DNA from: Burkholderia savannae
GTDB lineage: Bacteria > Pseudomonadota > Gammaproteobacteria > Burkholderiales > Burkholderiaceae
Direction: 5' to 3'
Assembly (NCBI RefSeq): GCF_001524445.2
Contig: NZ_CP013417.1
Coordinates: 3,658,001-3,722,000, forward strand
DNA length: 64,000 bases
Position numbers and translations under genes: made by a program. Under the pieces are notes generated by a model that had not been told where the DNA came from, ran no database searches, and saw only the letters and a list, made by a program, of their open reading frames with translations. Shown in pieces: positions 27,862 to 36,064 of this stretch; the first letter of the stretch is position 1, and each line of letters begins with the position of its first letter.

Positions 27862-28623
27862 TTACTTCACGATCCCGAACGGGTCCGGAACCGCGTGCTG
27901 ATTCGCGTTGTTCCAGAAGTTCTGCAGTACGAATCCGTATTCCGGAAGGTTCTGGATGAACGGTGCGAGCATGTCGTTCGCGCTCGGCAGCTTCCAGTCG
28001 GCTTGAAGCTCGCAGGCGAGCGCGAACGTCGTGACCAGTTCAGCGCCAGCCTTGCTCATCCGCGACATGGCGGCCTGCGCCTCATAGGCGTTCCACGCGC
28101 CGCATGCGTCGACGACAGGAAACACCTTGTAGCCGTCTTGCAACATGGAGAGCGTCGGGAACGCACAGCAGGTTCCGATCGTCACGGCGGAAATAATGAT
28201 GTGCCTGCGGCCAGTTTGCCGAACCAGGTTCTCCAGCGCTGCGCGAAACGTCGGATCTTCGTAGCAGTTGATGATGCCGGTGCGCCTGTAGATCGGCTCG
28301 TCGCCGAAGATGTCCTTGATCTCGGGTAGCGTATCGCCGTTCTGCCATTGCGCGTTCGATGACGAGATCAGCACGGGCATCTTCAGCGCCTTCGCCGCGC
28401 GCGCGAGGCCGACGACATTGCTTCGATATTCGGCCAAGGAGCCGAAATCGCGCACACCCGCCATCAGCCCGATCTGATGATCGATAAAGAGGACGATCGC
28501 GTTTTCCGGCGTCGGCTTGTCGTACGGCACACGGCCAGCGCGCGCCGCGTCTTCCGCCGAAACAACGGGAGGCTGGATCTGATTGGTGGTGGGGCTAACA
28601 ATATCTGCCGGTCTGTCGATCAT
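27862..28623 (-). CDS. Isochorismatase-like cysteine hydrolase (right copy)
   Basis: This protein (253 residues) is identical to the product of 17,062-17,823, while the DNA has at least one silent change (around 28,197 compared with 17,488). It is the first gene of the seven-gene operon, divergent from hxlR. Catalytic Asp48 and Cys152/153 are present and the usual Lys is Arg. It probably acts in the same pathway as the amidohydrolase, for example hydrolysing the product of the first step. Confidence 0.9.
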   Translation of the reverse strand: MIDRPADIVSPTTNQIQPPVVSAEDAARAGRVPYDKPTPENAIVLFIDHQIGLMAGVRDFGSLAEYRSNVVGLARAAKALKMPVLISSSNAQWQNGDTLPEIKDIFGDEPIYRRTGIINCYEDPTFRAALENLVRQTGRRHIIISAVTIGTCCAFPTLSMLQDGYKVFPVVDACGAWNAYEAQAAMSRMSKAGAELVTTFALACELQADWKLPSANDMLAPFIQNLPEYGFVLQNFWNNANQHAVPDPFGIVK

Positions 28624-28724
28624 TTTGTTATCCGAAATTAGTGGAGGGATCTCGCTAAACGCTTCTACACATCAATGGCGAGTATGTGCGACACTAACAC
28701 GCAAGTTTCTATACGGTAAGGTAC

Positions 28725-28738
28725 TTACCAATTGGTAA
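28725..28738. promoter_or_regulatory. Palindromic operator, probable HxlR site (right copy)
   Basis: TTACCAATTGGTAA again, 16 bases from the HxlR start and flanked by CGGTAAGGTAC. Its position between the divergent hxlR and operon promoters suggests it controls both. Confidence 0.65.
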
Positions 28739-28753
28739 CCGACAGGACTCGAC

Positions 28754-29128
28754 ATGGACCAACCCACCCCCAGAATCGCGCCGTTCCCGGCGTCCAGGCA
28801 ACCTTGCCCCTTCGAGCGCTTCGTGGATATTTTTTCCGGCACATGGATGCCACGGATTCTGTGGCTTCTGCTGGATGGGGCTACTTATCGCTTCGCGGAA
28901 ATCCAACGAATAGTCGAGCCGGTCTCGTCGAAGGTACTGACTGAAAGACTGCGATATCTCGAACAGCAGCGGCTCGTCAAACGCATCGCTCGGAAGTCGG
29001 CCACGCCCTATGTCGAGTACATGATTACCGACAGGGGCAAGTTGCTCGAGCCGGTTTTTCATGCGATGGCGCAGATTTCCGATCAACTGTTCGGTGATGA
29101 GTTATCGAGTCAAGACGTCAATCAGTGA
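28754..29128 (+). CDS. HxlR-family transcriptional regulator (right copy)
   Basis: The 124-residue protein is nearly identical to the left copy, with differences at the N terminus (RIAPF/RIVPF), GTWMPRILW and EQQRLVKR. The winged-helix core (about residues 18-110) and Cys18 are kept. It is divergent from the seven-gene operon and is the likely local regulator through the 14-bp palindrome. Having two near-identical regulators with identical operators means either copy could act on both promoters. Confidence 0.93.
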   Translation: MDQPTPRIAPFPASRQPCPFERFVDIFSGTWMPRILWLLLDGATYRFAEIQRIVEPVSSKVLTERLRYLEQQRLVKRIARKSATPYVEYMITDRGKLLEPVFHAMAQISDQLFGDELSSQDVNQ

Positions 29129-29198
29129 ACGTCTTTGTGGTTCTCCCTCCCTATTCGGTCCGACATCATACGTATCGTGCTCGATTTGAGGCGATACT

Positions 29199-29915
29199 TA
29201 AAAGTTCTAACAAAATGAGTAGCGAGGGCTGTTAACCCGGTGCGCGCTCTGTCAACCTCTTGGTCGTCTCGCTGACGAGGGGGCGATGGCAAAGCCGCTA
29301 CCCGATGACCAATTGTGGTCACTCATCCAACCGATGCCGCCACCACCGAAGCCACGCCCACGCGACACCCGGGGCGCAAGCCGCTCGACGATCGCGCCGT
29401 GCTCGCCGGCATCCTGTTCGTGCTGCAATCCGGTATTCCCTGGGAGATCCTTCCGCAGGAAATGGGATGTGGACGTCTCCTACATCCTCGGGGCGCTTCA
29501 GGTATTCACGGGTGAGACGTACTTGCAGACCAAGCTGCCGCTCGATCCGCCGAGCCTGACGCGCTGGCGCAAGCGGCTGGGCGAAGCTTGCGTTGAAAAG
29601 CGGCTGGCGGAGACGATCGAGGCGGCCAAACGGGCCAAGGTCGTCAAGCACGCGAGTCTGAAGCGCGTGATCGTCGATACGACGGTGATGAAGAAGGCGA
29701 TTGCCTATCCGACCGATTCGCGGCTGCTCGAGCGCTGCCGCGAACATCCGGTGAAGGCGGCCGCTCGACATGGGCCGAAGCTGAGGCAGAACGACAACCG
29801 CGAGGCGCCCCGCCCGGAGAGCCAGATTGGCCGCCATGCGCACGCGAAGCAGTGCAAACGGATGAAGAAGGCGCTGCGGACCCTGAGGGCCGCCCCATCC
29901 GATGCGGCAACGCGC
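29199..29915 (+). mobile_element. Chimeric IS5-family remnant (IS427-type start joined to another IS5-type middle)
   Basis: 29,199-29,470 is the left end of an IS427-type element: the terminal TTCTAACAAAATGAG at 29,205-29,219 and the transposase start MAKPLPDDQLWSLIQP at 29,286, nearly identical to the copy at 40,905; its frame breaks after ~20 residues. From about 29,473 the open frame continues into a different IS5-type transposase (SYILGALQVFTGETYLQTKL; PSLTRWRKRLGEA; VIVDTTVMKKAIAYPTDSRL), of the same type as 19,680-20,470, and ends by truncation near 29,900. Neither part is functional. Confidence 0.8.
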
Positions 29916-29919
29916 TAGC

Positions 29920-30810
29920 CTAGCCAACGGCACAAGCGCTTGCAAACCACGCAAGCCGCGATTGGCAAAACTCGAGATAGGCGCGCACCAGCGCCGACGG
30001 ATGCCGATGCGACGGATACAGCAGATTGACATGCTGTTCAGGCAGCGGGTGGTTGGGAAGCAACGCAGTCAACCGTCCCTGACGAATCGGATCGGCGGCG
30101 AGAAACGGCGGGAGCTCCGTGACTGCCTCTCCGGATATTGCGCTGCGGCGCAACTGTGAATAGTCATTGGTGGACAAGACGACGCCGGGTTCGAACGTCT
30201 GCTCGCCCAAACGCCATCCCCGACTGAAATTCGCACCCGTGCTCCAGACCGCACAGGGGAACCGATGCAGGTCGTCTGGCGCCTCCGGCGTACCCAACGC
30301 GTCGATCATCGCCGGACTGGCGACCAGGACGTGGCGGTAGGAGAGTAACCGGCGCGCCACCATCGCTTCGTGCGAGATCGCTCCGATCCGCAGCGCGACG
30401 TCGATCCCATCCTCGATCAGATCGACTCGACGCTCGGTCGTATACACGTGCAAGTGGATATCCGGATACCGCTTCCCGAACGCCGACAACAGCTCCCACC
30501 ACGCCTCGAATGCGGGCGGCAACGACAAGCGCAACCGTCCCTTCAGCCGGGCCTGATCGCTGACCACCGCCTGCTCGCCCTCGGCGAGCATCTCGACGCC
30601 TCGGCTCGCATGCTCGTAGAACCGGGTCCCGGCTTCGGTCAGCTTGGTGCCGCGCGTGGTGCGCTCCAGCAACTGCACCTGCAATTGCTTCTCGAGCGCA
30701 CGAATACGGCGGCTGACCGTCGGCAACGGCATCTCCAGCCGCGCGGCGGCACCGGAAAGGCTGCCCGTCTGCACGACGCCCACGAATATCCGTACGTCGT
30801 TGAGGTCCAA
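29920..30810 (-). CDS. LysR-type transcriptional regulator (TTG start)
   Basis: The 296-residue protein has a LysR HTH (about residues 2-60; TGSLSGAAARLEMPLPTVSR; LLERTTRGTKLTEAG) and an effector-binding domain. The start appears to be TTG at 30810, with GGCAGG upstream and no better ATG. It is divergent from the broken quinone oxidoreductase gene at 31,047, the classic arrangement for LysR control of a neighbouring oxidoreductase. The IS remnant abuts its 3' end. Confidence 0.9.
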   Translation of the reverse strand: MDLNDVRIFVGVVQTGSLSGAAARLEMPLPTVSRRIRALEKQLQVQLLERTTRGTKLTEAGTRFYEHASRGVEMLAEGEQAVVSDQARLKGRLRLSLPPAFEAWWELLSAFGKRYPDIHLHVYTTERRVDLIEDGIDVALRIGAISHEAMVARRLLSYRHVLVASPAMIDALGTPEAPDDLHRFPCAVWSTGANFSRGWRLGEQTFEPGVVLSTNDYSQLRRSAISGEAVTELPPFLAADPIRQGRLTALLPNHPLPEQHVNLLYPSHRHPSALVRAYLEFCQSRLAWFASACAVG

Positions 30811-31046
30811 TTCAGCCTGCCAAAAATGAAAGAGATTTTTTCATTTTAGCTAGTTCCGTTGCAGATTTGACCAATCCAGAATGACGCGTGTTCGACGGCT
30901 CATCGATCTAACGGATGAGCCGTCATTTCGCAACTTTTCGCACCTCGGGCAACGCATGCCGAAGCGGATTCCGCCGGGCGTCACGATGGAGACGCCCGGT
31001 ACGGAGACCGTGTCGCGTGCGCGCCCGGCGCGCATCCGGAGTTCTC

Positions 31047-31740
31047 GTGAAGGCCTACGTCATCGAACGCTTCGGCGGCCCGGCACGTCCTGCAGTTGCA
31101 GGACGTGCCGATGCGGAATCCCCGCGACGACGAAATCCGGATTCGCGTTCGCGCGTTCGGACTCGACCGCGCCGAGATGTATCTCCGGTCGGGCAACCTC
31201 GGGCCAATTGGCGACCAGCCTCGCGTGCCGGGCGTCGAAGCGGTCGGTGAAGTGCTCCACGATCCTGCCGGCCAGCGTCGAACCGGACAGGCCGTCGCAA
31301 CCGCGATGGGCGGGCTGCCATTCACGCGACCGGGCAGCTACGCGGAGCAAGTCACCGTTCTGCGCGGCAACGTCGTCGCCGTGGACGACTCGGCGCTTTC
31401 ATGGGAAGCGCTCGCCGCGTTGCCGCAAGCGTATGTCACTGCGGCCGGCGCGCTCGACAAGGTGCTGGCGATCTGTTCCGTCCAAACGCTGCTGATCCGT
31501 GGTGGTACGCCTTCGGTCGCGCTCGCGGCAATCGCCCATGCGAAATACCGTTGCGTCACGGTCATAGCTACGAACCGGGCGCAAGCCCATTTTCAGCGGA
31601 TGCGCGACGTCGGCGCCGATCTTGCTCTCGTCGACGGCGGGCAAATTGCTGCAACCGTCAAGGAAGTTGTTCCGTCTGGCGTCGACGTCGTGCGGGAAGG
31701 CGTCGGCGCCGGCACCCTGAGGGATTCGCTCGGCATCCGA
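31047..31740 (+). pseudogene. Broken medium-chain dehydrogenase (quinone oxidoreductase-like)
   Basis: The start (GTG at 31047; VKAYVIERFGGP) is followed near 31,083 by a +1 frame change; the remainder continues in another frame (LQDVPMRNPRDDEIRIRVRA; RVPGVEAVGEVLHDPAG; AYVTAAGALDKV). The NADPH-binding Gly motif is degenerate (IRGGTPSVALAAIAHAKYRC) and after VREGVGAGTLRDSL (about 31,730) the protein sequence is lost. The C-terminal third is replaced by unrelated DNA (31,741-32,020), which ends with a short coding-like tail (LRLVRVSIKADGTGRPLPFE) of unknown origin. It was probably the target of the divergent LysR. Confidence 0.75.
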
Positions 31741-32031
31741 AGTCTTGACGTTCGCCCGACGGGTTCGCCCGAGCGACACGCCATGCACGCCGCTCGGGTG
31801 ACGGCGATTTTCCGGCAACACAGGAACGGGGCCGGGCAATTCGCCAGACTTTCGTCGCTGAGATCGTGCGATCGGCACTCGCGCCGCAAACAGCTCAGCC
31901 GGTCGGCCGCGCAACGAATGCCACCCACGCCGATACCCTTCGGCTTGTCCGGGTTTCTATCAAAGCGGATGGCACAGGCAGGCCGCTGCCATTCGAGTAC
32001 GTGTCCAAACAGCAGGATTAGGAGTGTATGA

Positions 32032-33024
32032 ATGTTTCAGTGGAAACTCATTAGCCATTCACGTTTCGGCATCTTGGCGCCGCATCGAATCGTCGAGCCG
32101 GGTGCGACCGCGGCACAATGGGTCAACGACCAAACGGCGACGTTCGCCCAAAACATGCGAACGTCCTATCGCGCAATGATTCCGTCTGCCGGCGCACCCG
32201 ACCCGGTCGATCAGGTGCTCGCGATCGATGTAGCCGCCACGCATCCCGCCCGAAACATCCCGGTGCGCGTATACAAGCCGACCGATGCGCGAGCGGACGA
32301 ACGACTTCCGGTCGTGCTGTTCACGCATGGTGGCGGCTTCGTGTCCGGCGATCTGGATACGCACGACGTGCTCGCGCGCGCGATCGCCAGCCGTGCTCGC
32401 GCGCTCGTGATTGCCGTCGACTACCGGCTCGCGCCCGAATTTCCGTTCCCCGCGGGTCTTGAAGACGTCTACGCCGTGCTGCGATGGACGGCCGACCACG
32501 TTGACGAAATGGGCGGCGATGCCAAGCGGGTCGTGCTCTGCGGCGATAGCGCCGGTGCGACTCTTTCGACGGCGACCGCCATGCTCGCCCGCGATCGCGG
32601 CGGTCCTCGACCGGTGGCGCAATGGCTCATGTACCCGTCCGTGAGCAACAAACTGGACACACCCTCATGGGCCGAGCTGGGCGACGCGTACTTTCCCACG
32701 CGGGAGGTGATGCGCAATGTGCTCGCAAGCTATGTGCCGACGGAAACAAGTCCGCATGCGCCGCTGCTTTCCCCCATCCTGGGAGATCATGCCGATCTGC
32801 CGCCAACACTGATTCAGGTCGGCCAGCTCGATCCGTTGCGCGACGAGAACGTCGCGTACGCAAGCAGCCTGAAAGAAGCAGGCGTTGAAGCATCCGTCAT
32901 CGTCTACGAAGGGCAGTCACACGGTTTCATCCAGTTCTTCAAGGACAAGGCGAATCATCCCCGAGGCGAGGTCGCACTAGACGATGGAATACGATTTCTC
33001 CGGAAACAAACTGCCTCACAGTAA
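32032..33024 (+). CDS. Alpha/beta hydrolase, HSL-family esterase
   Basis: The 330-residue protein is a hormone-sensitive-lipase-type esterase. The oxyanion motif HGGGF is at about residues 99-103, the nucleophile GDSAGA at about 169-174 (Ser171), the acidic residue in VGQLDPLRDE and the catalytic His in GQSHGFIQF near the C terminus. It hydrolyses short-chain esters in the cytoplasm. AGGAG lies seven bases before the ATG at 32032. Its position ahead of a GMC oxidoreductase and an aldehyde dehydrogenase suggests it releases an alcohol from an ester for further oxidation (inference). Confidence 0.92.
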   Translation: MFQWKLISHSRFGILAPHRIVEPGATAAQWVNDQTATFAQNMRTSYRAMIPSAGAPDPVDQVLAIDVAATHPARNIPVRVYKPTDARADERLPVVLFTHGGGFVSGDLDTHDVLARAIASRARALVIAVDYRLAPEFPFPAGLEDVYAVLRWTADHVDEMGGDAKRVVLCGDSAGATLSTATAMLARDRGGPRPVAQWLMYPSVSNKLDTPSWAELGDAYFPTREVMRNVLASYVPTETSPHAPLLSPILGDHADLPPTLIQVGQLDPLRDENVAYASSLKEAGVEASVIVYEGQSHGFIQFFKDKANHPRGEVALDDGIRFLRKQTASQ

Positions 33025-33272
33025 TCCGTAAGCCCGGCTGGCGCCGGGCATACATCCGAAATGACACGCACGGTCCGACGAGGCTCGGTGCATGGACGGC
33101 AAGTCGCGAGCGCCGGGCTTGTGACCGCGGAACTTGGGGGAAGCAGTTGATGGACGGATTGGCACGCAGCGATTCCGCGACCAGGAACCTGCCCGGCTAC
33201 GTATTCCAGATGGAGCGGTCACGCGGCGCGCGGGCCGGCCCGCGCGCCGATCTCGGCCTGCCGCACTGAAAA

Positions 33273-34214
33273 ATGAACAAATTCTCCGACATGAGCACGT
33301 TCGTGGCCGTCGTCGAATCAGGCAGCTTTTCCGAAGCCGCCCGCCGCCTCGGCACGACCAAGTCAATCGTCAGCCAGCGCGTCCAGCAGCTCGAAAAGCG
33401 TCTCGGCTGCATGTTACTCAAACGCGGTCGCCCGCTGCAGCTGACCGAACCCGGACAAAGTTACTTCGATCATTCGAGACCGCTTCTTCAGGAGCTCGAA
33501 AGAATCGAATCCGACGTTCAGGAAGCCGGAGCGAGCCTGCACGGCACATTGAGGCTCGTGGTGCCGGCCACGTTCGTCACGCGCCAGCTTGCGCCGCTAT
33601 TGGTTCGCTTTGCCGCGAAATATCCCGACCTCTGCGTGGATGTCGAGGCGGAGGACCGGCTATCCAATCTGCATGACGGTCATTTCGACCTCGCAATACG
33701 CATCGGCAAGCTGACCGATTCGAATCTCGTCGCGCGCACGCTCACCGCCAATCACCACCTGATTTGCGCCAGCCCCGCCTATCTTGCCCGGCGCGGCGTG
33801 CCTGCGCATCCCGCGGATCTACTGCAGCACGACGGACTGATCTATCTGAATCGCGAGCCCAACGGCATGTGGAGCCTGCCGCTCGACGGCACCCAGCAGT
33901 CGTTTCGTATCCGTGTCCGGATGCGAACCGATTCGGGACATCAATTGCTGGCGGGCGCACTGGCAGGCCTGGGCCTTGCGATCCTACCCACGTTCCTCGC
34001 CGCCGAAGCGCTCGCCGCCGGCGATCTCGTGCCCGTTCTGCCGGACCACCCCCCGCCGGGCGGACAGATATCCGCGCTGTACCGAAAAACGATTCGCACG
34101 TCGCCCAAAATCCAGGCGCTCGTCCAGTTTCTCGCCAACGAGATCGGCCAACCGGCCAGTTGGGACGCCGCGCTCGTCGAGCGCGGCATTCTGCCTCGCG
34201 TCCGGCAGGCGTAA
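33273..34214 (+). CDS. LysR-type transcriptional regulator
   Basis: The 313-residue protein has a LysR HTH (about residues 3-62; SGSFSEAARRLGTTKSIVSQ) and an effector domain ending with the usual IQALVQFLANEIGQPASWD. It belongs to the large CrgA/PecT-like group that often regulates neighbouring dehydrogenases. It lies between the esterase and the GMC oxidoreductase on the same strand, with 248 bases upstream. Confidence 0.92.
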   Translation: MNKFSDMSTFVAVVESGSFSEAARRLGTTKSIVSQRVQQLEKRLGCMLLKRGRPLQLTEPGQSYFDHSRPLLQELERIESDVQEAGASLHGTLRLVVPATFVTRQLAPLLVRFAAKYPDLCVDVEAEDRLSNLHDGHFDLAIRIGKLTDSNLVARTLTANHHLICASPAYLARRGVPAHPADLLQHDGLIYLNREPNGMWSLPLDGTQQSFRIRVRMRTDSGHQLLAGALAGLGLAILPTFLAAEALAAGDLVPVLPDHPPPGGQISALYRKTIRTSPKIQALVQFLANEIGQPASWDAALVERGILPRVRQA

Positions 34215-34380
34215 CGGCGCTTCACGCCCCCTGGGCCCAATCGCCGCCCATGTGCCGCACACGTCGTTGTCGGGCCCGGCGTTCGTGGAAACCGAACGCC
34301 GCGTTCGCCTGCCGCCGGCTATGCCGGTGCGTTCGCAATTCGTAATCTGGTCGCGACTCATTTTCACAAGGCCCACGACC

Positions 34381-36045
34381 GTGAGTGACGATACCCTGCG
34401 AAACCTCGCGCGCCGCACGATGCTCGCGCAGACACTCTCCCATTCGGCCGCACTCGCCGTCGGCTCGCTGCTCAACGGCGAAGCGACCGCGGCGCCGGCC
34501 TCCGCCGACGCACCGACAGACGCGCCGTCCCGCCGCCGCGCCGGCAACGGCAAACGCACGCTCGACGTGCTGATCGTCGGCGGCGGCTCGGCCGGCGCCG
34601 TGCTGGCGGCGCGTCTCAGCGAGAAGACGAGCCGCAACGTGCTGCTGCTCGAAGCCGGCCGCAACTACGCCGCGTGGGACTATCCGCACGTGATCGCGAG
34701 CAGCGACATCGTCGGCGGCGACGCGCGCCATGAGTGGGGCTACCGCACCCAGACCGGCTACATCGATCACCCGATCGGCGCGCTGCGCGGCAAGGTGCTC
34801 GGCGGCAGTTCCGCGATCAACGGTGCGGTCGCCATTCGCCCTCGCCCGCAGGATCTGAAGAACTGGAATCTTCCGGGCTGGTCATTCGACGACATGCTGC
34901 CGTCGTTCAAGCGACTCGAAAGCCGCGACAGCGGCAGCGCCGCGCTGCATGGCCATGCCGGCCCGCTGCCGGTACGCCAGCTGACCCGCGAGGACATCAC
35001 GCCGATGCAACGCGCGTTCGTCGATGCGACCGTCGCGAATGGCTATCGCGTCATCGACGATTTCGACGGTCCGGACGCCAACGGCGTCGGCCCGTATTCG
35101 ATGAACATCGTCAACGGCGTGCGCGTCAACACGGGCATCGCCTATCTGACCAACGACGTCCGCGCGCGCAACAACCTGCGAATCCGGGGAGACGCGCTCG
35201 TTGACCGCGTGCTCTTCGACCGCGACCGCGCGATCGGGGTCAGGCTTGCGAACGGCGAGGAAATCCACGCGAACGAAGTGATCCTGAGCGCGGGCAGCTA
35301 CGGCAGCGCCGCGATTCTGCTGCGATCCGGCATCGGACCGGGCGCGGATCTGCGCGCGCTGTCGATCCCCGAAGTCGCGAATCTGCCCGTCGGGCAGCGC
35401 CTGAAGGATCACCCTTTCTATTACAACGCCTACGCGGCGCGCCCCGACAGAATCGGCGACCAGTCGCCCGTGATCGGCGCGTTCCTCTGGACGCACAGCG
35501 CGTCCGCGCAAAACGGCGACCTCGATTTGCACGTCACGGCGACCCATCTGTTCCCGCACGACCAGAGCCCGACCAAGGTCGGCTTCGTGCTCGCGGTCGC
35601 GCTAACGCGGCCGCTGTCGGTCGGCAGCCTGAAGCTCGCGAGCCGCAAGCCGGGCGACGCGCCGGTGATCGACCTGAACTTCCTCGCCGACGAGCAGGAC
35701 CGCGTGCGCCTGCTCGACGGCATCAAGCTGGCGCGGCGCATCGGCCGCACCGCCCCATTGTCGGACCTCATTCATTCCGAGCTGAATCCCGGCCCGGGCG
35801 CGGCGACCGACGAGCAGATCCTCGCGTCCGTCAGGTCGACCCTGGACACCTACCACCACCCCACGTCGACCGCGCCGATGGGTGTTCCGGGCGATCCGCA
35901 CGCGGTCGTGGACCTCGACGGGCGCGTGCACGGCATGCACAACTTGCGCGTCGTCGACGCGTCGATTTTCCCGGACTCGGTTTCCGTCGCCACCAACGTC
36001 ACCACCATCGCAACGGCCGAGCATATCGCTCGCCACTACCTCTGA
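34381..36045 (+). CDS. GMC-family oxidoreductase with Tat signal
   Basis: The ~554-residue flavoprotein resembles choline/alcohol dehydrogenases. The FAD-binding motif GGGSAGAVLAARLSE is at about residues 65-79, GMC signature 1 around LGGSSAINGAVAIRPRPQDL, signature 2 around AGSYGSAAILLRSGIGP, and the C-terminal active-site region at YHHPTSTAPMG plus SVATNVTTIATAEHIA (His/Asn pair). The N terminus contains ARRTMLAQTLSHSAALAVGS, a plausible twin-arginine signal, so the enzyme may be periplasmic. The start is taken as GTG at 34381; an in-frame ATG at 34321 is an alternative. It is followed after 19 bases by the interrupted aldehyde dehydrogenase, forming an alcohol to acid module. Confidence 0.88.
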   Translation: MSDDTLRNLARRTMLAQTLSHSAALAVGSLLNGEATAAPASADAPTDAPSRRRAGNGKRTLDVLIVGGGSAGAVLAARLSEKTSRNVLLLEAGRNYAAWDYPHVIASSDIVGGDARHEWGYRTQTGYIDHPIGALRGKVLGGSSAINGAVAIRPRPQDLKNWNLPGWSFDDMLPSFKRLESRDSGSAALHGHAGPLPVRQLTREDITPMQRAFVDATVANGYRVIDDFDGPDANGVGPYSMNIVNGVRVNTGIAYLTNDVRARNNLRIRGDALVDRVLFDRDRAIGVRLANGEEIHANEVILSAGSYGSAAILLRSGIGPGADLRALSIPEVANLPVGQRLKDHPFYYNAYAARPDRIGDQSPVIGAFLWTHSASAQNGDLDLHVTATHLFPHDQSPTKVGFVLAVALTRPLSVGSLKLASRKPGDAPVIDLNFLADEQDRVRLLDGIKLARRIGRTAPLSDLIHSELNPGPGAATDEQILASVRSTLDTYHHPTSTAPMGVPGDPHAVVDLDGRVHGMHNLRVVDASIFPDSVSVATNVTTIATAEHIARHYL

Positions 36046-36064
36046 ATCCGGGCCGGGGAAACTC

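Larger units (their letters stand above)
27315..29164 (-). repeat. Right arm of 1.85-kb inverted duplication
   Basis: Inverted partner of 16,525-18,370. It holds xapX, the isochorismatase-like gene and the hxlR gene in the same relative layout. Unlike the left arm it is still joined to the downstream operon (amidohydrolase onward), so it is probably the parental copy. Its outer edge is 35 bases from the end of an IS5-type remnant. Confidence 0.93.

Noticed and set aside
16525..29164. Inverted arms as ends of a composite transposon.
   Set aside because: Arms carry only regulator, hydrolase and XapX genes, no transposase or terminal repeats, and no target duplication was seen at the outer edges.
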